Shown one piece after another: positions 1 through 10,630 of a stretch of DNA of 64,000 nt. The stretch comes from Dryas octopetala (lineage: Eukaryota; Streptophyta; Magnoliopsida; Rosales; Rosaceae): positions 7,564,001 to 7,628,000 of the forward strand of contig OY992835.1 in assembly GCA_963921425.1 (NCBI GenBank), written 5' to 3'. Both the position numbers and the translations under genes were made by a program. The notes under the pieces were generated by a model that worked only from the letters and a program-made list of their open reading frames with translations, was not told the origin of the DNA and ran no database searches. Positions within the stretch are counted from its first letter, which is position 1. Each line of letters starts with the position of its first letter.

Positions 1-103
1 GTGGTGGATTTGGATTCCACTGATTTTCTGTTTAGTACACTTGCTGAGTTTTAGGACTAATTAATAAAATACAAACTGTTTTCGAAAAATAGATCAAGCT
101 TCA

Positions 104-110
<7 letters not shown>

Positions 111-146
<36 letters not shown>
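111..146. repeat. (GA)n microsatellite
   Basis: Uninterrupted GA dinucleotide run just upstream of the first exon-like segment. Similar GA/CT tracts sit in the leaders of CACTA elements further on (around 8100, 19540 and 20170). Confidence 0.95.
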
Positions 147-147
<1 letters not shown>

Positions 148-170
148 CAATAGAGGTGGAACTGAAGGAG

Positions 171-239
171 ATGCTTAACAACCTCGAATCTCTGAAGCAA
201 TCGCTAACTGATCCATCTCTTCGTGCTCCAATCGATAAG
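171..239 (+). CDS. First-exon-like segment of an unrecognised gene (partial)
   Basis: An ATG at 171 opens 23 codons that end exactly at a GT donor (240-241, GTAATT). The peptide starts MLNNLESLKQSLTDPSLRAP and looks like a short helical N-terminus. I do not recognise the family. No convincing second exon was found in the next 2 kb; segments at 838-900 and 1294-1400 look weakly coding but do not join in phase. The upstream GA tract and the CACTA end at 3512 give the same layout as the gene-carrying CACTA elements here (leader, exon, right end), so this may be a captured first exon rather than a working gene. Both readings remain open. Confidence 0.4.
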
Positions 240-2424
240 GTAATTTCTCAATTCTGAGTCATTTGGATCCAAAGCCGAAATTGAGCTTTAGTCTTGGAGT
301 GTTCTTGTTTTGATCGGACTGCTTGATTTTGGCCTGACATGGATCAATTTCAGATTTAATTGTTAATCATTCATTTGAAATTAAACATTCTGATTAAACA
401 ACTGTTTAGTTGTTTAATCATATATAAACAGTTGAGATGCACAGTGGTGAGATTTCATCTTTTCAACTGTATATATATGTATATGTATGTGTTTATTTAT
501 CTATGTATGTATGGACGTTTACATGTATAGTCAAGCATACTCACATTTGTTAGACATGCAAACTTTGTTTTGCATGATTTGCATTTCATTTTTAATCATA
601 GTGGAAAATCATTGTGGTATCCAATCAATTTTGACTGCCTAGTGCATATTTATATAAAATAGGAATGTAAAGTCAAGGATATTCTCCCTCAATTCTTTTT
701 TCTCTATCTTTCATTATAATTTAGACACTTCTGTTGCATGGTTACTTGGTCCATCTGCATATTCATTATTTTTCCTCGCATTTATTATATATCACTGCAA
801 ATATCCATTACTATTTATCAATTTATGTGTGTGTCTCGAGGGGTGCATCAAACGGCAAGTTTAATTGGCAAGGAGAAGGTGGAAATTAATAAAGCCATCG
901 GTAATTGGTTGATTTGCAGATTATATTCTTTCAATAATTGGTTGATTAGGTGTTCTATATGTGTTTTGAGTTGATTTGCAGATTATAATCTGCAACGATT
1001 ATGAAGATGGCTTGTTCGTGGTCTAGTAAGTCAGTATTTTCTTACTTATATGTGTACACATGGGATGTAAAATTAATTTCTTTTCTGGGTTGTGGTTGTG
1101 ATAATGGGAATTGGTTGTTGATCTCTTTCCTGATTTGAATTGGATTTTTATTTGAGGTGAGAGAATTAATTCTATTGAATTCTGCCATTTGGCTTTGTTT
1201 TGTTTGGTTTTTATTCTTATGCAAGAATTGTGAAGTTGGTTTGTAGCTTCTGTTGGTGTATGGGTTGTTGTCTTGATTGTTGTTTTGCTGGTCAGGCTGA
1301 CTGAATTAAGAGTCCAACCGCCTTTGTGCGAAGACACACCTAATGTTGTCCATGAATTAAAAATAGCAAGTAACATTCTTGACCCAAATCTATTGCTTCT
1401 TATTTTTCTATTATGCAGTCCCTTAGACTTTATGTTACACCATATTAAATATGCTTTTATAGTTCATTGTGTAACCTAATTATATTTTACCAATAGTGTG
1501 TGCTAGTTTCAAGATTACTTATTCCATATTTGCGTTTCTACTTATATGCTTGCCTCTACTGAAACATACTAAGATACTGAAGTTATGTGATGGAAGAATT
1601 TACTTCCCTCTACTTGTTTTTTTAATTTTCTATTTCTATTTGAGACTGTTCTAGGTTATATAAGCATCAAAAGGGTTTTTTGGTCATTTTAATCAAAGGC
1701 ACACAAGGGTTTTAAGTAACTATATGTGGAAGTTGTTTACCTTTCCTTCGTATTGTGAGAGTTTTGAGTTACTTGGCTAATAATTTGGCATTGTAGCTTC
1801 TCACTACCATAATACTTTTAATTTCCAGTTGCTTGTAGTTGTTTTGAGTTAAATCTTGGCCTTTGGGCTGTATCTAAGTAACTTATCAAGAAATTTGGGA
1901 CTTAATTGGTTTTTAAGTCATTTTTTTATGAGTGCTATGCCTTTACACAAGTTCTGATGGTAATAGAAAATGTTTAAGTATTAATCTTTGAGAAGATTAC
2001 ATGAGAGTTTTGTATGACTAGTAAAGATAACAGTATAAACTACCTTCCTATTAAACTGAAAACATGAAGAAAGAAATGAGTTACTTAGGTGTCCTACTAT
2101 AGTACTTTAATACTTGTTTCCCCACCTCATTCAGCTTCTTTTTTTTTTTTACTTTGAGTTTCATGGTAAATTGTATAAAAAAAATAACATAATTTTTGTT
2201 CATTTATTTCTTATCTAGTTATTACTGAATATGAAGCCATTTCTAAATGTACCTGCCATTCCATTTGGTCTTGCTTGTCTATGATTTTATAATGTTTATA
2301 AATGGCTTAGTAACTTTGCTAAATGGCTTAGTAACTTTGCTAAAGCTTCAAGAATTGGGTATGTCAAAGTTGTAGATGAGTATCATAGTTCATATATTTT
2401 CTTGGTTGTGTTGTAAACAACTCT
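240..2424. other. AT-rich non-coding stretch
   Basis: Intron-like, T-rich sequence without a convincing ORF. It contains a perfect tandem duplication of about 21 bp near 2300-2342 and an AT microsatellite near 2455-2475. It may be the inside of a CACTA element whose right end is at 3512. Confidence 0.5.
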
Positions 2425-3512
2425 TGATATTTTTAACCTTGTCAAAACCTTAATATATATATATACATATATATATTCATCACTATCAACTTTTTTATTT
2501 TTTATGTACAACATTGGATATAGATTCTTTCCTTGTGTGTATTGTTGTGATTTTGTTTTAAATCTTGGACCATTTGTCCAGTATATTAGCCAATAATATT
2601 AAAGACCATTTCATTATGCTTTTACAGGTCTAGTGTTCATAAGAAGAGCTTATGTATATTTAGTCTCAATCAACACAACTTTAAGATGTGAATGATTCTA
2701 CTCCACTAGCTAGATGAAGTTGTCAGCTTTTGTGTCTTCAAATTAGTACCATCAGTCATACCTTAGTAATTCTTTATGTATTTCCTTAACTATAGAACTA
2801 CTTGTTGGATATTATATTGTAATCCTTTTTTGGGTACGTTGAATGTTAATTGGTGCTTAAAATATGAAATATATGGGAATGGAAGATTTTATACTTGCAC
2901 AAATTTCAGGCCATTTCAAATTACAGGCACAATTGTATATTTAATTCATTGATATCCTTTTTAGGTGAAAAAAAAAAACTAATATATATCATACATTCCA
3001 AATCTTTTTTTAAAACTTGAAATGATAAACAATATCAGTTTTGGTCTAAAAACTGAAATGTTATGCTATTTTGATATCAAATTCTCTTTCAGACCTGATA
3101 TATAAACAGTATTGAGATATCAAAGTATGTTCCATGATATTGATATCGAGATTATATATCAGATTTTATCATATACCTGATATTGATAACAAGATTTTAA
3201 ATCATATTCTACTTCAAACCTGATATTGATATCATGATTTTATATCATATTTTACCTCAAATATGATATGTATTGATCAGAACTATTGATATTCGGATTT
3301 TATAGATATCAGAAATAATATCAAAAATGATATATAAACAATGTTTACATATCAGTTTACTGATATCTAAAATGTGAACATTAGGATATCAGTTTACTGA
3401 TAAAACTGATATCTAAAATGTGAACATTAAATATCACGACGCGCTATATCAGACGGCTACCAAAATAGATATTAGTTCACGACTGATATCTATCGACATT
3501 TTTGTTTTAGTG
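2425..3512 (+). mobile_element. CACTA right-end segment (copy D-prime)
   Basis: About 1.1 kb that recurs inverted at 38770-39850. The right terminus reads ...TTTTTGTTTTAGTG at 3512, the complement of CACTAAAACAAAAA. The last 500 bp are full of GATATCAGT-type subterminal repeats in both orientations, as in CACTA elements. The left boundary given is only where similarity with the other copy fades; the true left end is not seen and may lie outside the window. Confidence 0.7.
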
Positions 3513-4488
3513 CCAACATCGATCTCTCCTTCTCCTGAATAGATTAATTAGTCATGTTATCTATTGAAAAACACATGTTACAAAAACTTGGAGAGAGAAA
3601 TTTCATTAGTAATTTTCGATCACCTCAATATTTAAGTGAAAATTTAAATAAAATCCTAAAAATTATGACATATATATTAAATTAAAAAGGCTCAAAAAAT
3701 ATATTAATATATTAAATTAAAAAGTCAAATTTATAACGTTTGCCTTAAGCCTCATTTAGGATTGGACCGCCCCCCACATACAAATACTTGATACAAATTT
3801 GACTGGCTAAGACAAGAATCACGTCAGCCAATGGTTTAATTTCAAAGTGAAAGGATAGTGCTCGGATGTATTCCCTCACCATGCCAAGTCCTAGCGAATG
3901 TCAAGTCTTCACTAACTAGTTAGTGGTCACTAGTGTGTGATAATAAAAAATTAAAAATTAAATTCCCTCTTTGACCAAAAAAAATTACATTCCCACAATA
4001 ATGTATATATATATATATATGTATTAAAAAGTTAATTTGATTAAATACATAGAAACATGAATGTAAGAAATGTTGAAACTTGAAAGTATTCACCAATTAA
4101 TAAGAGCGCATGATCCATGTACGTTCTAGCAAGAAAAGAAGTCCATCTCTATACATCCTGCTAGATCGATCCAGGCTTACATCCACTTTCTCCATTAATT
4201 TCAAAAGCAATATACACGCATTTACATATATCCAAACCTATATGCAGTGTGTCGACATTCCCACTTAATTTCCAGAAGTGGCTACGTCAACTACCAATTA
4301 AGCCATCAGGCCCATCACATGAGTCTGACCACTCAAGTAGTACTCTCTAAACCATTGACCTCTGACTTTGTATATATATGGTTGCTTAAATCCAATATTA
4401 TTAACTCCTACTACCTTGCATGTCCTCTTCCCCTTATCCTACAAAAATCAAATTTAATTTCATGGCCGGCAGCACCTATATATTCATT
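3513..4488. other. Intergenic and upstream region of the chitinase
   Basis: No ORF of note. Holds an (AT)n run near 4003-4020 and AT-rich sequence. It should contain the chitinase promoter; no specific operator-like motif could be supported. Confidence 0.5.
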
Positions 4489-4496
4489 TATAAAAA
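4489..4496 (+). promoter_or_regulatory. TATA box of the chitinase gene
   Basis: TATAAAAA lies 62 bp upstream of the chitinase ATG. With a start site about 30 bp downstream, the 5' UTR would be short, around 35 nt. Position and sequence are seen; function is inferred. Confidence 0.6.
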
Positions 4497-4557
4497 GGCC
4501 TACATACACACTTTGATCTTATATTCAAGCAAGCCAGCACATGCAAACTAGCTAGCC

Positions 4558-5683
4558 ATGGCACTTTCTTTCTCATCATCCTCTTCAATATTCCTCTCAT
4601 TCTCATTCATCACCTTCTTTTGGGTCACTACTACTACAATTATTGCATCATGGGGAGCTGAGGCTCGGCCTCAGAAATGTGATATATCGTCTTTGATAAG
4701 CAAAGAGCTTTACAACACCTTTTTTCTACACAAGGACGACACTGCGTGCCCGGCCAAGGACTTCTACACCTACCATTTCTTCATCAAAGCCTCCAAATCC
4801 TTCCCGGAGTTCGGAACCACCGGAAAGTTAACCACGCGGAAGCGCGAGATAGCGGCGTTTCTTGGTCAGATCTCTCATGAGACTACGGGAGGGTGGGCTA
4901 CTGCACCTGATGGACCCTATGCATGGGGTTTGTGCTTTAAAGAGGAAATCAGTCCCCAGAGCGACTACTGCGACTCCACCAACAAGAAATGGCCTTGCTA
5001 TCCTGGCAAATCTTACAAAGGAAGAGGACCCGTTCAACTATCCTGGTATACGTTTAATCGATCATACAAATATAAATGTTTTCTTACTAGCCAATCTGGC
5101 CACATATATAAGAATGTCTCGCAATATCAAAATTATTGGACATATAGTACGTTTTATATATGTTATCATATTCCACGTATGCGAGAATTTCTAGAGAGAT
5201 CCAACATAACACATGCTTCGTATATATATAAGCAAATTCAGTTATAATAGTGTAATTGTCATATTAATCCAATTTTGGAGTAATGTTTAATCTGAGTAAT
5301 TGAATTCTTGGTTTAGGAACTATAATTATGGACAGGCAGGCAAGGCCTTGGGGTTTGATGGTCTGAGGAATCCTGAAATAGTAGCAAATAATTCCATGAT
5401 CGCATTCAAAACGGCTCTATGGTTCTGGATGACTGAGCAAAAGCCAAAGCCCTCGAGTCACGATGTCATGGTTGGACGATATGTGCCCACAGAAGAAGAC
5501 ATAGCAGCGAATCGGACGGTTGGATATGGACTGGTCACTAACATAATCAACGGTGGCCTTGAATGTGGAATACCCAACGATGCACGAGTGAATGATCGGA
5601 TTGGTTATTTCGAAAGATATGCTAAGTTGCTTGATGTTCATACCGGACCTAACTTAGACTGTGAAAATCAGAAGTCATATTAA
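4558..5683 (+). CDS. Secreted GH19 chitinase, two exons
   Basis: The coding exons are 4558-5045 and 5317-5683, split inside a Trp codon (TG|G) by a 271-bp GT-AG intron; they give 284 aa. Residues 1 to about 36 form a Ser/Phe-rich signal peptide. There is no cysteine-rich chitin-binding domain, so it fits a class II-like enzyme. The GH19 domain shows the [19 protein letters not shown] signature with catalytic Glu108, the second acid at about Glu130 (CFKEE), [16 protein letters not shown] across the splice, and [10 protein letters not shown] near the end. Known GH19 enzymes hydrolyse beta-1,4-GlcNAc links of fungal chitin in the apoplast or vacuole. A TATA box stands 62 bp upstream of the ATG. 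All key residues are present. A truncated copy with the same second exon lies at 29005-33655. Confidence 0.93.
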
Positions 5684-7100
5684 CATCTCTATCGATCTAG
5701 CTATATTATTGTAGTTGCATGGATTAAGAATGGATTAAGAATGGCTAGCTAGCTAGCTTTGATGATGGATTTTTCTGTTTTGTACTTTATTTCTTTTTGA
5801 TTCTTTTGGAGATTTGATGAATAGAATATGTTGCAATGCTTCAATCATGGAGTTGTTATATGAGGAAAGGGTCAAAGGACAAAATTAATGTAAAGGGTAA
5901 CTCTCATTACCCGTTATTCTTTGGCTTATCCTACGCGTCCTTAGTGCATGGCTTTGTCTTTCATGTAGCCTTGTATTGTAGGACTCAAAAACAATACATA
6001 TTTAATATTTGGTTTAGCAGATACGTACCATGTGTGTATTTTAATATGGCACTTGATAGTCTTTTGACCACATCTCAGAATGTGATTTCATCATGTGAAC
6101 CGTTCTGTTTGTACCGCTTTAGGCCTAGTTGGTGGGTGAATAATATAGTTAATTTGGTCAATAGTTGAGGGCTGAGATTTAATTTTAAAATTTAAACACA
6201 ACCCCTCTTAACCTACTTGAAGATTTAATTTTAAGTTCCACGTTCATTCCTGCTGCGAATAAGTCATGGATTACATATATATTGTGCAACCTACAATCTT
6301 CAGCTCACAAGGACTCTCTAATCACTATTAAAAAAAAAAAAACTCATAGTCACAATTGATCAAAAGTATGCAGTACTTTACAATTCTAGCTATTATATCT
6401 CAAGTCCTACTCATTTTTAATTCAAAGCTAATTAATTTGACTGTCGGAGGGTTTATAATCGGCACCACACCGGAACTACTCACTCTCAATGTGTATTCAT
6501 GTTTATTTTGCAAGATTACCTCGTATGATGATTAACAAAAGTGGAGATTTTATGCTTTAAAAAATCTATTTTCATGATTGGGATGGCAGGTTATGAAAGG
6601 CCGGGCCATAGAATTGAGTGAGCTCAGACGACATCTTAGCCAATTCAAGAAGCTAGGCACCAGAGTATAAACTAGGCCTAGCTAGAGGAAAATGAAAGAA
6701 TCGCACGCACTTTAATTACTTGATATATTGAGTTGGTTTAATTTCCTATATATCCATATCAAATTTTGACCTATATTCGATGTACGTGTTGTGACTTGTG
6801 AGTTGTGACACAACCATTTTCAATGACAATCTTGGCAAAACCCTTTCCAAAGAGCAAACGGAATTAGCCATCATATATGCACTGAGTGTCTGAGTCACTG
6901 ACCAATTTCCCTCCACATTCATCAGTGTATATTTCACTGGTAATTAAGAGTAATTAAACAAGGCAAAACACAATTATCAATTTATATATATATATATATA
7001 TACGAAATATTTGTCTCAATGTACATTGGAAATTAAGACGAGGAGGCCAGTCATTGCCTGCATGGTACATGTGTGGATGTACATTCGTGAGACGGTGAGG
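5684..7100. other. Chitinase 3' flank and intergenic DNA
   Basis: The first about 480 bp (to 6165) is the chitinase 3' region and is repeated at 33172-33655. The rest shows no supported gene. An (AT)n run lies near 6984-7002. Confidence 0.6.
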
Positions 7101-7202
7101 CATGGAGAGTTCGATTCTGGCTCAGGATGAGCGTTGGCAGCATGCTTAACACATGCAAATCGGACGGGTGAGTAATGCTTAATTAAGAACCTGTCCTTGG
7201 GG
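7101..7202 (+). pseudogene. rrn16: Nuclear copy of the plastid 16S rRNA 5' end (NUPT)
   Basis: The sequence CATGGAGAGTTCGATTCTGG and the following CTCAGGATGAGCGTTGGC match the 5' end of plastid 16S rRNA from my knowledge of that gene, with scattered transition-type changes. After CGGACGGG it jumps directly to TGAGTAA. The expected 26 or so bases between two copies of CGGACGGG are missing, as if lost by slippage between those repeats. The match ends at about CCTTGG, next to the terminal codon of the Aux/IAA-like fragment on the other strand. This is a fragment, not a working rRNA gene. Confidence 0.9.
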
Positions 7203-7899
7203 CTAGAAATGGCTGAGACAGAAGGTGTAAAAATCAGCTTCTGCGACTTCTAGCATGGAAAAGCCCTTGTGATCTTCAATCTTTTTACTGCGGACAAGAA
7301 CATCCTGCACACATTAAACACAAGAATTAATTGGGGATTTGTGAATAAATTATGCAAATGATCAAATTAACTAATTAATTGGGGATGAGTAGTACTTACT
7401 CCCAAGGAATTGACATCCTCCACCATCATCAAATCCCCTTCCTCATCTTCATATTTCAACACATGAAAATCTTGATGATGATGATGATGATTACCAGAAT
7501 GCACTCTATCCACCTCATCTCCCACTACTACAAAAAAGCTCATACATATCACTATATTAATATCAGTTTTAAAGGTATTCGATATAATATGGTTTTTAAT
7601 ATCGTTTAAAAGTTTTTTTTTCAAAAACTGATATATAAACTATTTTACATATCATTAGGATTTTGAATGTGATATATTATGTTGGACAAATTTATTAACA
7701 TGCTTTAAAAGTGATATTTATACAGATAAATGATGCGAAAATTTAAGAATGGGAAAAACGCGGTACTGTTCACCACTTAAAATTTTTTTGACAACCCGTG
7801 TTTACACACACCTACACTCACACACCCACACTCACATCCAAACTGAACTGCACCCAGACCAAACCCACACCAACACCCACACCACACCCTAACTCATCA

Positions 7900-8092
7900 T
7901 CTTCTTCATCGATCTCCGACGAAGATATATGGATTGAGCTCGAAGATTAAGCTAGCTAGCTGGGCTTCCAATCCACCCAGCCTTAAGATGTTGAGAGTGA
8001 ATGCTTGTAGATCGAGATCGATGGGTTGAGCACTCACGAAGGCTTGTAGAGAGTGAGCGCGACAGAGAGACAGAGAGAAGTCTGAGAAGTTG

Positions 8093-8175
<83 letters not shown>

Positions 8176-8254
8176 CGATCTGGACGACGTCGCGAGATCC
8201 AGATCGACCCAGAGAAGCCTTCCTGATACCACCATCCAGCCTTCACGATTTCAG
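7900..8254 (+). other. 5' leader exon of CACTA element A with (GA)n tract
   Basis: This GC-richer block with a long GA run (about 8095-8173) ends in TTTCAG|GTATTTG, a good splice donor at 8255. It sits about 0.4 kb inside the left end, upstream and in sense with the captured exons. The ORFs across the GA run (Arg-Glu or Leu-Ser repeats) are artefacts of the microsatellite. Its role as transcribed leader is inferred. Confidence 0.5.
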
Positions 8255-8772
8255 GTATTTGATGAGATTGTTTTGTTATTTTTTCTTTTTAATTTTAAGT
8301 TTAGATTTCGGATTTAGGGTTCTAATATCTGCAGGTTGTTTGAACATGGGTGTTTTGTTTTTTGGGTGTTTCTGGAATTTGGGTGTTTTGTAGTTTGTTT
8401 GAACTCGGGTCTGTTTGAATTTGGGTGCTAGAATTCTTTGTATTTACCTGAAATATGGAACATTATGCAAAATCATTCATTTTGGGTCTGTGTTATGAAT
8501 TTGGCTCTACCTGGGTTTTGTTCCTTTCACCGAGAATTTGGCTCTTCCTGATTTTGGCATTTTGGGCTGCTTATGGATCTCTGTTTGGTTTATTTGAAGT
8601 TTCTGGTATTCTGAAGTCTGAATTATGTTCCTCAGTGATGATATTAATATGGGTTACTTGTAATTTCAGATAGTCTATTTTATATGCATTCATTTGATGC
8701 TTATCTTTGTATAAAGTCTTTTGCACATAAGGTTATAATTTATATGAGCTCTGTAGTCAATTCTCACTCAGT

Positions 8773-10024
8773 ATACATCACAACTGATGATGCCAGCTAT
8801 CTCTCCGATGGCCTCATTCATAACAAGAGATGCAAAGCCGCTCATGAGAGAAAAAAGGGTACATCACACATATATATATATGTATATATAATAAGTGATT
8901 TATGTGTACGTGCATCCATATGTTTCCATGCTTTTGATTGATTAGGTGATTTGTTGGAGGATTGATATGTACATGTTCTTCGCTTGTAGTTTGATCTGCT
9001 ATTAGTGGTATATACTATATATAGTATGTACATTGTACAAGTTTACAGTATGATCATACTTTCTTCTTTTTGTATTAATTTTTGTTTCTGTAATATCTCT
9101 GCTTTGATGATTTCAATCTTTCCAATCTGTTAATTCGTTCCATTGTGATTTTGTTTTCTTAATGAATTCTTTGTTAACACTTTAATTGTTACTTCTTGTA
9201 TACATATATATGTGTATTAGTGTAACTTGATGGATTTTATAAGTTTATTTATTTATTTATTATGGTAGACTGTATGAGTCTTCTATGGGGACAATTCAAT
9301 TCTTCTTTCTTTTTGGTTAAACAATTGTATTCTCCTTTCATTGTTTGCATTTTGCTTATTTAGAGTTTTCTTTACTCTGGCTCATGCATTTTATAAAACC
9401 TTGCAGTAGTAATTAAATACTGTAGATAACATGCTGCTCTTCAAATTAATTGATTTGCATTTACTAAACTATGCACCTTTTTAAAAACCCACTGTTAATT
9501 TGGCATCTCCAAGCTCTCTATCTTGTAGTAAAATTATTAAATTGATGCAAGAAGATGAGTTTGTTTTAGCATTGATGACAATAAATTAAAAGTTTTGCAT
9601 TTAGATTGTTGCGATTTGGTAATTTTGGTTGTGAATGGATTTTAAAGAATGAAATCTCCTCAGGGAGGCCATGGACTGGGGAAGAGCATCGAGTATTCCT
9701 AGCTGGATTGAAGAAGCTTGGGAAAGGTGATTGGAGGGGAATAGCTAGAAATTTTGTGACCACCAGAACCCCAACCCAGGTTGCTAGTCATGCACAGAAG
9801 TATTTCCTCAGGCAGGCTACAAATGACGAGGAAACGAAGATCAAGCCTTTTTGACATGCACTTTAAAGACTTTTCTGTAACTCTTTCTCTCTAATCTCTC
9901 TCTGTACTATGTATATTTTAGTGTCATATAAATTACTAGTTTAGACTTGATGGACCTACAGGATCAAGGTCCTCTACACTCCCCACGATCACCAACATAT
10001 AAAGCTACTGAAACTTCCTCACAG
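8773..10024 (+). pseudogene. Captured fragment of a 1R-MYB (SHAQKYF-type) gene
   Basis: The exon ending at 8858 encodes ASYLSDGLIHNKRC and AHERKKG. The exon starting at 9664 continues in phase (phase 1 junction) with [20 protein letters not shown] and [16 protein letters not shown], the SHAQKYF MYB repeat of MYBS/KUA1-type transcription factors. After ATND the expected conserved KRRSSLFDM segment is present but in the plus-one frame, so a small indel breaks the ORF, which stops at 9854. A possible third exon ends at 10024 (peptide QDQGPLHSPRSPTYKATETS, then GTAAGT). Only the middle of the gene is present. It lies inside CACTA element A, in sense with the leader. MYB identity is secure; the third exon is tentative. 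Confidence 0.85.
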
Positions 10025-10630
10025 GTAAGTCCATATATTGTGTCCATATATTCTAATTTAAGGATATAAAATGTCATGTATTGTTTGAATTTTGTATAAA
10101 AGAAATACATATGTGACAGCATGTTGTAATGGTGTGGATCCAATCTTGTGTATGGGAAAAGAAATTGCTTGAGTATCATTGTTCTTTTTTTTCTTTGGTC
10201 CACTTGTGTAAATGTTTTTTCTTTCTTCCCCAGTTTCAGTGCACTAGCCATGTTAGTCTATTGGCCAATTATTAATTTATGGGTTAATTTAGACCAAAAT
10301 TTTTATAAGGGTTCTACTACTGGTGTTGTACTTTATAAAATTGTCTGACTGTTTAAATCTTACTTCTTAGGTTTAATAATGGGAAAGGATAAGAATGCAT
10401 GATTGGTCTATCTCATGCTCCAATCAGATTGTTTAATTTCTGGATTTGCTGTATTGGGTTTTGTTGATGCATAATTCTAATAACTGCCTTTTCTTTGGTA
10501 TTACAGCTTTCCTTCTCGTTCAGACCAAAATTGTTGATTTTTTGTGGATTCAAAGATCTGCATATTCAACCCAAAAGATAAATCAAGGTGCAATCCAATA
10601 TTTTTTTTGAGAAAGGGGAAACTTCATTGA

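Noticed and set aside
7101-7202. Bacterial contamination or a true 16S rRNA gene
   Set aside because: Only about 100 bp, with a deletion and plastid-like sequence; flanked by plant DNA, so a plastid insertion.
8001-8393. Arg-Glu and Leu-Ser repeat ORFs at GA tracts (also 19406-19633, 19826-20347)
   Set aside because: Products of the (GA)n microsatellites.
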